This document shows, one piece after another, positions 1-12,294 of a DNA stretch of 64,000 nt. Position numbers and translations under genes: made by a program. Source of the stretch: Cryptomeria japonica (lineage: Eukaryota; Streptophyta; Pinopsida; Cupressales; Cupressaceae); the NCBI RefSeq assembly GCF_030272615.1, contig NC_081406.1, forward strand, positions 173,296,861 to 173,360,860, given 5' to 3'. How positions within the stretch are numbered: the first letter of the stretch is position 1; every line of letters begins with the position of its first letter. A model generated the notes under the pieces. It ran no database searches. It had not been told where the DNA came from and was given only the letters and a program-made list of their open reading frames with translations.

Positions 1-3000
1 TCGATTTCTTTTTCATAACACATTGAATAATCAGCATAGAATCACCTTCAATTATTAAGTCCTTAATTCCCAAAGAGATTGCCATATCCAATCCAAAAGA
101 CAAAGCATGAAATTCTGCATAATTGTTAGTTTTAAAACCAATAGCATGACACTTAGCTCGAATAAAATTTGCATTGTGATCATAAATTACCATGCCTACC
201 CCAGCCGACCCAGGGTTACCATGAGAGGCCCCATCAAAATTCAGTTTAAAGTGCCCCTGCGAAGGAGGTTTCCATCTAGCAGAGCATCTCTTACGTATTG
301 CATCATTCTCTTTTAAAATTGAACCATGAGAGGTTAAATTTGATAGCATCTTCCAAACTCTAGTAACTCTACTATCCCAGTGCGAAAAAGAAGTAAGATT
401 TTCCAAATTCTTATAAATAAATGACAAAGCAACCTCAGAGATTGAAGACTCAATTTTTAATAGAACCTCAGACACAGGAGACCTTGTTTTTTTAAATATC
501 CTATTGTTTCTCTCTAGCCAAACATTCCAAATCACAATAGATGGAGATATGATCCAAAGGCATGCATAAAAAGATGAGGCAAACATAAAGGGCCATGATC
601 TAAAATGGGAAATGAGATCCTTACCAATAACAAAGGATATATTTAACTTCTCAAACAACCACTGCCAACATTCATAAGCATAATCACAATGTAGGAACAG
701 GTGTGAAGAAGATTCCAAATTTTTGTTACAAAGGACACAAGGGAAAACAATAGTAATACCAAGCTTGTCTAGTCTCATACCTATAAGGACTCTATCCTAG
801 ACTGCCAACCAAGCAAAGCCTCCAGCTTTAGGAAGAAAAGTTGAATGCCAAAACAACTTATAAGGCCAAGATGATAAATCTTTAGCAACCATAAGAGAGT
901 GGTAACCATCTTTAACAATGTACTTACCAGAAATATTCTTTGTCCAAATAAGTTCATCCTCAGAATAAAAAAGAAATACAATTCTATCCCCCAAAATCTT
1001 CTCATAATCTAATTTCATTGTTTGATCAACATCTAAGAAATCAATCAACTTCCATCTAGCTAGCTTAAGGGGTCCACTAGTCACAATTTCAAAATAATCT
1101 GCTAAAAAAACACCCCAAAGGGAGGAAAGAACAGTGATTAGAGAAGACCAATCCCTAATATTCACCAAAGGTGCATGTCCATTCCATACTTCATCCCAAA
1201 ATCTGACCTTTCTACCATTATGAACAATCCATGAGAGATGAGGCAAAATAACAAATCTACATTTACAAAGGAAATTCCAAATAGTAGAACCCGAAGGCAA
1301 ATTTGGGACTTTAAAAATGTACTCTCTTGGTCCATTATTTAAATATTTGGAAAACATAATCTATGCCCATGAGGAGCTAGGATTTTCATATAATTTCCAA
1401 ACCAACTTAGCACCTAAGGCTAAATTCTGATTTTCCAAACTCCGAATTCCTGTTCCCCCAAGTTCCTTAGGCAAACATACCTTATCCCATGCAACTAAAG
1501 GGAGTTTCTTTTTGCCATCTTTATTATTGTTCCAAAGAAAATCTCTAAGAGTATCCTGTAAACTAACAATAGCTGCTTTTGGAGACTTCAAAACAGACTT
1601 GATGAGAACAATTTTACCTGCCAAAGTTAACCATCTATGATTCCATGAGAGAATTCTCTTAGAAATGACTGAAATAATCTTATCCCAAAAACCAATCTTA
1701 TCCTATTTAACAAAGAAAGGAATCCCAAGGTAAGTACATGGAAGATTTCCAGTCTCAAATCCCCAAAAGGATTGCAACCTATGCTGAACTAGTTGTGATG
1801 TACTAAGGAAAAAAATCTTTGATTTATCACCATTCACTTTCTGACCAGAAAATGATGCATAATTTTGTATTATTCCATTAATCACTTTTGCCTCAACTAA
1901 TGAAGCATGTCCAAATAATAGAGTATCATCTGAAAAGAGACAATGAGAAATACTTTGGGAATATTTTGAATCCTTATACCTTTCCAAAGCCCCCCCACTT
2001 TAGCAGCCCTAATAGCCCAACTAAAGGTTTCAGCTAGGAGAATAAACAAAAAGGGAGAAAGGGGATCTCCTTGTCTCAAACCCCTAGAGGAAGTGAAAAA
2101 ACCACAAGGAGAACCATTAATTAAAACTGAGAATCTTGCATAAGAAATACATGCACGAACCCATTTTGACCCAGGCCTTTGAAAAACCTAACTTCTAAAG
2201 AACAACACATAAAACCCCCCACTCTACTCTATCATAAGCCTTCATCATGTCTATTTTAAGTATCATGGTCGGGGTTCTTTGGGTGGAAATAGAATGAAGC
2301 ACCTCATGTGCTACAATTGCACCCTCTATCGTCTCCCTTCTGGGAACAAAACCACCTTGCTCCAATGAAATGATCCTAGGTAGAATTTTTGCCAACCTAA
2401 GGGAAATTGCCTTCGTAAATAACTCATACAAAGTGTTACATAAAGCAATGGGGCGGAAGTCAACAAAAGTCTTAGTATCCTCTTTTTTAGGAATAAATGC
2501 AATCATTGTAGTATTAAGTTCTTTTAAAATAGACCTATTTCTCCTAGCTTCCTCGAGAGCCAATAAAACATCATTTCCCACAAAATCCCAACATTTCTGA
2601 AAAAATAAAGGAGTAAAACTATCTGGTCCCAGAGCTTTATCTGGATTCATGGCAAAGACAACACTCTTAACTTCTTCTAAGGAAAAGGGAGACATCAACA
2701 TCTTATTGTCTTCCAAAGATACTAAATAAGGAATATTAGATATAATATTATTGCTGAGATTTCCATTTTTTGAAGATAATAATGACTTAAAAAACCTAAC
2801 TAACTCTGAAGCAATGTCCTCTGGCTCTGTCAATAAATTCCCATTCTGACATTGAATACAAGATATCCTATTCTTACATCTTTTAATCTTAGTTGAAGAA
2901 TGAAAAAAATTTGTATTCTTGTCACCATCTGAAACCCATAACTCTCTAGATTTCTGTCTCCAATAGATTTCCTCTCTAGCTAACACCTCCTCAAGCTGTA

Positions 3001-3982
3001 ATTTTAGTGACTTCAACTCATCAAAAATTTGTGGCACCGTACCATGTTGAAGCACATGAGTATTAAGACACTCAATCATATCTTGAATCATTTGTTTCTC
3101 CTGAAAAATGTTCTTAAAATGCGAGATATTCCATTCCCTAATATTCAATTTCAAATATCTTAACTTCTTAGCAATCTAAAACATGTGGGACCCAAAATAA
3201 AAAGGAGCATAATTCCACCATTTCATGAGCAGAATTCCACCATTTCATGTGAGACTTAAAAGAAGCCCCATCCTCAATAACTGAAAGGGAAATTGGAAAA
3301 TGATCAGAACCCGAGACCGGTAGAATAGAGGAAAAGAATTCAAAAACTGAATCAATCCAATTCTCAGATAACAAAAACTGATCTAATCTCTCAACAATCT
3401 GAGAAAAATCCCTTCTCATGTTTGTCCATGTGAAAACCCCATTCCGAGACTTACAATAAAAAAGGCTCATATCAGAAATGAAATCCCCAAAGTCATCCAT
3501 AATCCTTTTATTAGGGAAAACACCTCCACTTTTCTCATCTAAATCAGTGATAGCATTAAAATCACCCTGAAGTTAATAAAGGAACCATATTTTAAGGGAG
3601 AAGAAATCCTCTTTAATTCACCCCATAACTTACTCTTCCCTTGAATTCTTGATGGAGCATAAATGTTAAAAAGCCAGAATTTAACCTTCGAAATCTTGCT
3701 TATAACTAAAGCCAACATCCAATTTGTAGCAGATGCCACTAACTGTACCTCAACATTATAATTATTCCAAAGCAGTGCCAAACCTCTTGAAGCACCACAA
3801 GCCAGAGAAGAAAGAAAATTCCACCTTCTCCAAGATGAAAAAACCTAATCAGCAGACTCCTTTGACAACTTTGTTTCTTGCAACATAAAAATATCACACT
3901 TAATTAAGTCCATCTGGGACTTAATTAAGCATCTCTTGTTAGGGGCATTTAAGCCCCTAACATTCCAAGAAATAATTCTCAT
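1..3982 (-). pseudogene. LINE-A ORF2: endonuclease, reverse transcriptase, zf-RVT, RNase H
   Basis: The ATG at 3982 opens MRIISWNVRGLNAPNK, the N-terminus of an APE-type endonuclease, followed by MLQETKLS (the endonuclease continues to about 3200). RT follows (3154 to about 1361) with AFIPKKED, FRPIALCNTLYELFTKAI, GGFVPRRETIEGAI, LKIDMMKAYDRVEW, a catalytic FSDD box (HCLFSDDTLLFG, near 1935) and NKDGKKKLPLVAWDKVC. The zf-RVT region (1357 to about 640) keeps CVLCNKNLESSSHLFLHC. RNase H (about 330 to 1) shows FDGASHGNPGSAGVGMVIYD, NNYAEFHAL and IEGDSMLI, so three acidic residues are in place. Several stops and frameshifts break the frame. FSDD replaces the usual FADD. Confidence 0.92.
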
Positions 3983-3987
3983 TGTCC

Positions 3988-6231
3988 TCAAGGGGAGGCC
4001 GAAACTCCCCTCTTCCCATTACTCGGAGAATCTTTGCTTTCCCCAAAGCAACCTTGCAAATTACGTTTCACAGCCCCTGATCTTGTCATGGGAGGACTAG
4101 TCACAAATATTTTACTCCTCTTTTGTTTTATACTTACAAGAGTTAGGCATGTTTTCTTAGGCCTACCAAGAGAGACCGAATGCCTCCCTTGCCCACTAGC
4201 AGGAGAAAGAGACAAAGTCTTTTGAATTCCAGCATCAATTTCCATTTGAGTCTTAAGATTATTTGGAGGCCTACCTCTCCTATGAGAAACCACCGATGGT
4301 GAAAAAACCTGAGTTGTTTGGACAATTGGTAAATTCTTGCATGACTTTGGAGAAGCCAGGATAAATGGATTATCATCAAAACCCAACTCTGTTGTAGCCA
4401 AAACCGCAAAAGGATTAGCAGATGTAGAAATTGGAAGGGTCAAGTTTATACCCCCCAAATCATTCTCAATTGAACAAACAACTCTATCAATAATACCCTC
4501 ATCAATTTGATGTGCATGATTGTTAAAAATATCATTTACTTGCTGGACCAAATTCTCATATGGCATAATAACAGGGATAGCCTATGATAGATTACTATTC
4601 CCTAAGGAAGATTCATTAGCCATATTAATTTCAACATTCAGAGGGGAATTATTAGACACTAAATTCTTAATTTCGTGAACTAAAGAAGCATCATTAGGAA
4701 AACCTATGGCAGGTACCTGTTTAATAGTTTCCATATCAACCACTGCATTTTTATCTAAATTCACATTCTTTGAAGAATCCAAAACCTCCTTTTGAGTGCA
4801 TGAAGACAAATTGTTGTCCTTACCCTTTGTGTGATTATTTGGCATCTTAGGGAAATCTATCATCAATGGATGATCTACTCCAGTCATCAGGGGATTACCA
4901 TCCACTATACCCTCGTTATTAGAACATGTCTTCAGTAAAGATGAAAGTGAGACCGAACCTGAAGCGTGATCATTTGGTTTCCCAAAACTACGATACAATG
5001 GATTATTTTCAAGATTAATGTGACCCATTTCTACCAATTTATGCGAAGAGACATTTCCACATCCTTCAACCAAAGGTCCCACTGACAAACTATCTTTATT
5101 AAGGGATTTAGGGACAGACCCAACAACCTGCTGGTTTTTCTTAAAATCCATAAGTAATGGAGCATCCAAAAGTAGAGGAGACTTAAGAAGCTCTGTATCT
5201 AATTTCTCAATTGACTGGTGCCAAATACCATCATGAGACTTGATATTACATGTACAGGGGCAAACATTGTTAGGGTTAATAAGAACACAAATTTTTACCA
5301 GAACCTCCCCCTCCATAAAGTCCATTTTAGATGTTAAAAAAGTTCCAATAGTGTTTCCATTTTTCTCAAGAACATCTGGATCCATAAACTCAAAAGGAAT
5401 TTTAGGTAAACCAAACCAGAAAGGAATAAGTTTCGAACTAGACCAACAAGGAACAAAAAAAGGTTTCCAAGCCGCGATTGAAATTAAATGTTTTCCAAAC
5501 CAATGATGCGAAGTTCTTAGTACCTCATCTCTGAAAGAAGGAGAATCAAAGACAATAATAAAAGCATTCATAGACAATAATTGAAAATAATGCATATCCC
5601 CCCATCTTTTCTACAATTTATGATAAAGCTTTAACAAACTAATTTCATCACCCCAAATTTCCCCAGAAATAGCATTCGTATCCAAACAATTCTCTTTCTT
5701 ATCGACATAGGAACCTAAAAGATCGCTACAAGGGATAGGAGCCCAAACCTGTGATGAAGAAACCCTCGATAGAATAGGATCAAAAGGTATCTTACTTACC
5801 TTTTCCGAACTAGCTTCCTTGAGGTTCACATTTACCTTATTTCCCACTTGCTGTGAAGAAAGAGAAACCCTAGCCACAGTCTCCTTATTTGTCAAGCCAA
5901 CAACCCTAGCAAACGTTCGTTGATTGTCCAGATCCAAAGACCATTTCCTCAAAAAACCCTTGAATTGCTTCTCAAAATTCCCTTGATTTGCACCTTTATT
6001 AAAATGCTTTAGAGTGAATCTCCTTCCATTGTTATTCTGCCTCCATGCCACACTATGTCTGTTCCCAAAGAAGCCTTGAAAGTATTTTGAAGCTAGCTGA
6101 AAAACCTTGTTATTTCTGCTCCTGTTTACTTGTATCGCCATGTCCTTCCATCTGTCGTTCATGTAGACCCATTGTGGAACATGAGGTGGGTCTTCCCAGC
6201 CCACATCCACCCATGAACCCAAATGTCCTCT
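3988..6231 (-). pseudogene. LINE-A ORF1 (gag-like, DUF4283-type)
   Basis: One reading frame of about 745 codons, interrupted by only two in-frame stops (near 5608 and 4579). ORF1 proteins of plant LINEs bind element RNA in the ribonucleoprotein. The middle part (about 5595-5250) reads FRDEVLRTSHHWFGKHLISI, then a WFGLPKIPFEFMDP block, which matches the plant LINE ORF1 pattern 'PxWxxLPxIPxEF' (DUF4283-like). The rest is low-complexity polar sequence. No clear CCHC knuckle was seen. The first ten codons of the open frame, beyond 6231, are satellite sequence, so the native start codon is not visible. It ends a few bases before the ORF2 ATG, as expected for a coupled LINE pair. Confidence 0.8.
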
Positions 6232-9200
6232 ATTGAATGCAACCGATGATTTTTTTTTCAACTAAAAAAACACTGCTCTACAAAAACCTCTCCGAATATT
6301 GAAAATTCAAGATAGGCTATTGTAGGAAGCCCTCTTGTGACCTTGTAGGTTCAAATGGATCATTTGTAGGTGCCATGGTTTCCGAGATACAACCTATCAA
6401 ATTTTCACACTTAGGGCGCTTAAGGGACGATGTTGCTAGGGTATGGCCTTGAGCATTTGATCGAGAGGGGGGGGGGTTAAATGAGAGCATGCCTAGGATA
6501 AGAATGCCTAGCTAGAGGTGTTGGGACCACGGATTCATACCTATGATGAGAAGAACAAGAAATTGGCTCCCTAACAACTTTTCAATGAATGAAACTGACA
6601 ATATTTTTGTTAATTGAAAAACGTTGCCCTACGAAAACTGCTCTAAATCTTGAAAATTTGAGATAGATTATTGAAGGCAGCCATCATGTGACCTTGTAGG
6701 TTTAAATACATCATTCGTAGGTGCCACAATTTTTGAGATATAGCCTATCAAATTTTGACAATTTTTTGCACCTAGGGCGCTCAAGGGACGACGCTGATAG
6801 GGTATGGCCTTGAGCATTCGATCGAGTGGGAGGGTAAAACAAGAATATGCCTAGGGTAAAAATGTCTAATTGGAGGCATTGGGACCGACGGTTTATTCCC
6901 ATGATGAGCAGAACGAGAAATTGGCTCCGTGGCAACTTTTCATTGAATGAAACTGATGATTTTTCGTCAACTGAAAGAAAAATGCTACCCTATGAAAATC
7001 GCTCTAAATCTTGAAAATATGAGATAGGCTATGGTAGGCATCCCTCACATGAACCTTTAGGTTCAAATAGATATTTCACAGGTGCCATGGTTTTTGAGAT
7101 ATAGCCTGTGAAAATTTGATAATTTTTCGCACTTAGGGCGCTCAAGGGATGATGCCAGTAGGGTATGGCCCTGAGTGTTCGACCGAGGGGGGGTTGTAAA
7201 ACAAGAGCATGCCTAGGGTAAGAATGCCTAACCAAGGTGTTATGACCAATGGTTTGTGCCCATGATGAGCAAAATGAGAAGTTGGCTCCATGGCAACTTT
7301 TCATTGAATGCAACCAACAATTTTTTTGTCAGTGACAAAATGTTGGCCTACGAAAACCGCTCTGAATATTGAAAATCTGAGTTAGGATATTGTAGGCATC
7401 ACTCACATGACCCTATTAGTTCAAATAAATTGTTCATAGGTGCCACGATTTCCAAGATACAACCTGTCAAATTTTGATAATTTTTTGCACTTAGGGCACT
7501 CAAGGGACGACATCGATATGGCCATAAGCATTTGACCGAGGGGGTGGGGGGTAAAATAGGAGCATGCCTAGGGTAAGAATGCCTAATTGAAGGTTTTGGG
7601 ACTGATGGTTTGTGCCCATGATGACCAGAGCATGAAATTGGCTCCGTGGCAACTTTTCATTGAATGAAATTGATGATTTTTTTGTCAACTGAAAAAATGT
7701 TGCCCTACGAAAATTGCTCTAAATCTTAAAAATCTGGGATAGGCTATTATAGATAGCCCTCATGTGACCTTGTAGGTTCAAATATATCTTCTACAGGTGT
7801 CATGGTTACCGAGATACAACCTATCAAATTTTGATAATTTTTCGCAATTCGGGCGCTCAAGGGGCAACACTGGTAGGGTATGGCCCTGAACGTTCGACCG
7901 AGTGGGAGAGAAAAATAAGAGAATGCATAGGGTAAGAATGCCTAGCTAGAGGATTTGGGACTAACATTTCATTCTCACAATGAGAAAAACAAGAAATTGG
8001 CTCCGTGACAACCTTTCACTGAATGAAATTGACGATTTTTTTGTTAACTGAAAAAACACCACCCTACAAAAACCACTCCGAATCTTGAAAATCTAAGATA
8101 GGCTATTGCAGGAATCCCTCACATGACATTGAAAGTTCAAATGGACCATTCACAGGTGCCATGGTTTCCGAGATACAATCTACCAAATTTTGGCAATTTT
8201 TTGCATTTAGGGTGCTCAAGGGACGACGTTGATAGGGTATGGCCTTGAGGGTTCGACTGAGGGGGGGTAAAACAGGGCCATACCTAGGGTAAGAATACCT
8301 AACTAGAGGTGTTGGGACCAGCTATTCACACCCACGATGAGAAAAATGAGAAATTGGTTCCATGGCAACTTTTCATTGAATGCAACTAATGATTTTTTCA
8401 TCAACAAAAAAAACATTGCACTACAAAAACCGCTATGAATATTGAAAATCTGAGATAGTCTATTGTAGGAAGCCCTCACATGACCCTGTAGGTTCAAATG
8501 AATCATTTGCAAGTGCCTTGGTTTTTTAGATACAACCTATCAAATTTTGACAATTTTTCACACTTAGGGCACTCAAGGGATGACGTCGGTAGGGTATGGC
8601 CTTGAGAGTTTGATCAAGGGGGTGTAAAATAGGAGCATGCCTAGGGTAATAATTCCTAACTAGAGGTGTTGGGATCAACGATTCACAGCCATGACGAGAA
8701 GAATGAGAAATTGGCTCCGTGGCAACTTTTCATTGAATGAAACTGATGATTTTTTCATCAACTGAAAAATGCTACCCTACGAAAACTGCTCCGAATATTG
8801 AAAATCCAAGACAAAATTTTATAGGCAGTCATCACATGACCCTATATATTCAAAAAGATCATTTGTAGGTGCCACGATTTTTGAGATACAACATGTCAAA
8901 TTTTGGCAATTTTTTCGCACTTAGGGCACTCAAGGGATGCCGTTGATAGGGTATGGCCTTGAGCATTCCACTAAGTGTGAGGGTAAAATAGGAGCATGAC
9001 TAGGGTAAGAATGCCTAACCAAAGGTTTTGGGACTGACGGTTCATTCCCACAATGAGCAAAATGAGAAATTGGCCCCGTGGCAATTTTTCATTGAATGAA
9101 ATTGACGATTTTTTTGTCAATTGAATGAAATATAAGATAGGCTATTGTACTAAGCCCTCACATGGCCCTATAGGTTTAAATGGATCATTTGTAGGTGCCA

Positions 9201-9342
9201 TGATTTCCAAGATACAACTTATCAAAATTTGACAATTTTTCGCACTTAGGGTGCTCAAAGGATGACACTGGTAGGGTATGGCCCTGAGCGTTTGACAGCG
9301 GGGCGGGGGGGTAAAATGCCTAAGTAGAGGTGTTGGGACCGA
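6232..9342. repeat. Tandem satellite array, ~357-bp monomer, eight monomers plus a partial
   Basis: The marker ATTGAATG (or a one-base variant) recurs at 6232, 6584, 6942, 7303, 7659, 8018, 8375, 8732 and 9091, giving spacings of 352, 358, 361, 356, 359, 357, 357 and 359 bp. Other boxes repeat in the same order: AAATTGGCTCCGTGGCAAC, CCTAGGGTAAGAATGCCTA, GAGATACAACCT and GGGTATGGCCTTGAGC. Each monomer has a length-variable G-run (for example near 6467, 7187, 7545, 8257, 9300). The last monomer has lost about 30 bp near 9130 and ends near 9342. Short minus-strand ORFs in it are repeats of one sequence and not genes. Monomers differ at many sites, so the array is old. Confidence 0.95.
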
Positions 9343-10118
9343 TCTTAAAATGTACTATGAGTCACAATGTGCCTACATTCAATGGGGGGTGGTGATATTT
9401 TGCACGCGGTAGTGAAAGAAAGGAAGGTAAAATTTGTATCTTTCACTAGTTGAATGACAATTAAAATAAGTTAATGTTTAGAGTTCATATATTTAGGTCT
9501 TAAATTTAACGGGCAACGTGTGGAAATGGACCTCTTCATAGTATCTCCTTGCTGAGATGGATTTAATGATGGGGGATTGTTGCTAAATGTAATTAACTGA
9601 TTATGAAAAAAATGCATTCTGTTGTAGAAGATGCTTTTCTACTTTTTATATGTCATTACTAAGTATCCATGTTATGATTAATAACAATACCAATATGGTC
9701 ATTAAATTTGGTGGAGTTGCCAAATGCAACCAAATTTAACACTTATGATTTAGATGGAACGAATTCTATAGAATCTCAAGATTATACAAACAAAATTCTA
9801 TTGTTCATTATTTAACCATTGTTATTTATTGGATTGAAGATTAAAATTTAAAATAATGATGCCATGCACATGAGGAACAAGTTATATCGAATCTCAACTT
9901 CTATATATCAAAATGTCGAATAATTACAAGTGTATGTTCATATAACAAAATGGCATAAATGCCAACTCAAACAAAATATATGTCGATATATGTAAAATGT
10001 ATGTCCATATACAAAATATGCATGCCAACTAGACATGTAAGTATCCCAAAATGTTCTATCGCATCCTAAACTATTGACAGGTCAACAAAATCGATCCTCT
10101 TTGCAACACTGCTCGTCT
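9343..10118. other. AT-rich spacer between satellite and gene G; no gene seen
   Basis: No long ORF, repeat or RNA gene was recognised. It may contain the 3' untranslated and downstream region of gene G, whose stop codon lies at 10119-10121. A short stretch near 9960-10020 repeats ATGTCGATATATG/ATGTCCATATAC-like words. Confidence 0.5.
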
Positions 10119-10677
10119 CTAAGGATCCTGCACAAGAAAAATCAAACCACAATTAAGATTAGTTATATTATATAATTTATATTCAAAAAGTTAACATTAA
10201 AATAAATATACATTGAACTATAATTGAAATCTAAAATTGAATTCTTGATTACCTCATCTCCAAGTTTCCTCTTCATCTTCAGAGGAGTCCTGGAATATGT
10301 CATGGGGAGAGCCGGTATGTCATCAAGATTTTCATAGACAACCTACATATGTTCACAAACATAACATTTCAATAGAAGCTAGCATTGGAACAAATTATAT
10401 CTTCTACACATAAATAAAAATAAACACATGTAGCTGAGGCGTGTCTTCTATTTATTCGGGTATAGTGGCTACAGTCAACAATGATGTGAAGCCAAGAATT
10501 CCCTGTACCTAAAGGCGACAAGAATGTGAAACTATCAATCTATATAGACATGTATAATAATTATAAATTATTTAAACTCTTAACTCAATCATGTTTGCAT
10601 CCAATTACCTTTCCCTTGTCTTGAACCGCACTACCAGAGGCCGAATTGCACGAAATCGTACTCGCGCTACTTGTGTC
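10119..10677 (-). pseudogene. Gene G, 3'-terminal exons (left copy)
   Basis: Four minus-strand exons can be drawn with GT-AG borders, all in phase 0: 10677-10609 (23 codons, starts DTSSASTVLCNSGSGS), 10508-10428 (27 codons, VQGILGFTSLLT), 10342-10253 (30 codons, VVYENLDDIPALPM ... KMKRKLGDE) and 10127-10119 (D-P-stop). Consistent phases over three junctions make a real spliced gene likely. The second exon carries an in-frame TAA that is absent from the second copy at 27685-27765, so this copy is damaged. The protein family was not recognised. The upstream exons lie at 29699-30960, beyond the inserted gypsy element. It could be a host gene or a gene carried by a DNA transposon. Confidence 0.6.
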
Positions 10678-11686
10678 CTACAAGATTAAATAAGATAAAA
10701 AAAAATGCAAGTTACTGAATGTAGTCACATAAATCTGTCTAGTTTAAATTAAATGAATATTTGATATTTATTTGATTAGAACCCCACTAGCCATCAGTTA
10801 ATTAAATTAACATTAACATTTAATTAATTCTTCTTCAAACATTCTCCTATTAATTAAATAAATTATTTAATTTATTTTAGTTAATTCATTAAACTAAATT
10901 CACAATCAATTAAATAAATAAATCCTATTTATTTCATTTAACCCCCTTTCCTCTTTTAAATAAATAATTAAAACATGTATTTAAATCATTAAATCCCCCC
11001 CCACTTGCATTCTCCTAAAAATGGAACCTGCACCTATTTGTTGAAATAAATGAATTTAATTTTAATAAAAATCTTATTTTCTCTCACCCACCAAACCCAC
11101 TTGCAATCATAAAACCCCTTCTAGACTCTTCTAACCCCTTCTTAATTAGCCTAATCCATCCCCTAATTATTGTCACATTCCTAAGAAACTTGGAGTCACT
11201 TCTCAAAGACTTCAAAGTCTTTAAAAAGCATTAAATGCTTTATGTGTTCAACAAGCTAACCTCTAAAGTCTTCTAAACCACTAATGGCTCTTACATGACC
11301 ATTTATGGTTAAATCCACTTACACCCATGGTTAGGGACTTTGACCCCTAACTCAACCCTCATGTAACCCATGTGTCTCCTCAAGCATTTATTGCTTTGAC
11401 CATGGTTATCCTTACTAACTCTTGCACAAGAGTTTATCCGTTGGACAAAAGCATTATTCTTTGGATAATGCATTTATTCACTCAACTCAACATTAACCTT
11501 ACCTCCCAAGTTAACCCTCAAGTCATGTCAAACATTTAATGCTTCTTCCCTCTCCTCTCAACCCATCTCATGTTGACACTTGTCATCCAGGGATTGGGTT
11601 GAAAGTCCTCACATGGATCTTAAACCATTCAATCTTGGCCCTTGTTGAGATTACTCAATCTCAACCATCCATTGCTCCATTTTTCT

Positions 11687-11694
11687 TATAAATA
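11687..11694 (+). promoter_or_regulatory. TATA box of E1 LTR promoter
   Basis: TATAAATA followed by GAGCCC lies about 970 bp into the LTR. The same TATAAATAGAGC context is found in the right LTR copy (28934) and, on the minus strand, in the left E2 LTR near 40804, so it is the likely U3 promoter core. Confidence 0.7.
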
Positions 11695-11984
11695 GAGCCC
11701 ATTTCTTCATAATCCAGATCCTGAAAACTTGTATGCATTTACATTATAGTCATTTTTAGAGAGCATTTAGTATAAATCAATCATATTCACTCTTTTGGTT
11801 TAAAATCAACACTAGCTAATTAGATAATCTCTTATTTTAGCTTTTGTTCACACATGCATAGCATTAGGTTGATCATTTTTCAATCTTGAACCTTCATAAG
11901 GCATCCATAGTGCAAAAAGTTGCTGAGAGCTACACTAATTTGGAACTTGGAGAGGAGAGGAACAAGGGAGGAGGAGCTACAAGC

Positions 11985-12095
11985 ATGGTGGAAGGAATTT
12001 GGAGATGCCTTATTGTATTTGCTTTCATTGTCAAATGCTTTATTATGTTTTTAGTGTCTCTCTTGGTATGCCTGCTTAGACTAGTCTTCGGTTGA
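11985..12095 (+). other. Short hydrophobic ORF in E1 LTR (36 codons)
   Basis: ATG at 11985 opens a 36-codon frame whose C-terminal two-thirds is hydrophobic (IVFAFIVKCFIMFL, then SLLVCLLRLVFG), like a single membrane segment. The right LTR copy at 29232-29342 keeps the frame with one substitution. It lies about 300 bases after the TATA box, so the LTR transcript would carry it as an upstream ORF. It may only reflect recent shared ancestry of the LTRs. No function is assigned. Confidence 0.25.
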
Positions 12096-12190
12096 TTAAC
12101 ACTAACAGTTCTTTGTTTCTTGTTGTTTCTCTTATGTGTTATACCACCACAGGTTTTTGTCTAACATCTCCCATTTTGTAGAGCATCATT

Positions 12191-12208
12191 TGGTGAACTT
12201 GATGTGAA
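12191..12208 (+). promoter_or_regulatory. Candidate E1 primer-binding site
   Basis: TGGTGAACTTGATGTGAA starts two bases after the LTR end, where a tRNA primer site is expected. The matching tRNA could not be named from the sequence alone, and the site differs from that of E2. Confidence 0.45.
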
Positions 12209-12294
12209 TCAAAGAGCAACTATTTTTAACACTACTAATTTTTGACTATTTTAATTGACACACAGGTCGCACTCTTGCACTTTTATTCTCGCTT

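Larger units (their letters stand above)
1..6231 (-). mobile_element. LINE-A, L1-type non-LTR retrotransposon (3' end outside window)
   Basis: A minus-strand LINE with ORF1 (6231 to 3988) followed about 5 bases later by ORF2 (ATG at 3982). ORF2 runs through endonuclease, reverse transcriptase, zf-RVT and RNase H to the left window edge. Domain order and the presence of RNase H are those of plant L1 elements. The right (5') boundary is set where sequence of the flanking satellite begins at 6232, so the true 5' end may be truncated. The 3' end, poly-A tail and target duplication lie outside the window. Both ORFs carry stops, so this is a dead copy. Confidence 0.93.
10720..12188 (+). repeat. E1 left (5') LTR, 1469 bp
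   Basis: Starts TGTAGTCACATAAATC and ends TGTAGAGCATCA. Nearly the same sequence recurs at 27975-29435. The TG...CA ends were set by comparing the two copies and by the exact CTATA duplication around the right copy. The five bases before it (CTGAA) differ from CTATA at two positions, consistent with mutation of the same target site. It contains a TATA box at 11687 and a candidate primer-binding site just after its end. Several blocks are also recognisable in the E2 LTR in reverse complement, for example the stretch around ACCATGGTTATC and CTCTTGCACAAGAGTTTA. Confidence 0.88.

Noticed and set aside
6711-8512. Several 62-94 codon minus-strand ORFs with similar sequences
   Set aside because: They are the same stretch of successive satellite monomers, broken at different places. 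No coding function is supported.
10400-12188. Whole 1.8-kb direct repeat taken as the E1 LTR
   Set aside because: The gene G exons have spliced-gene structure, and the CTATA duplication together with TG/CA ends places the LTR start at 10720 and 27975.
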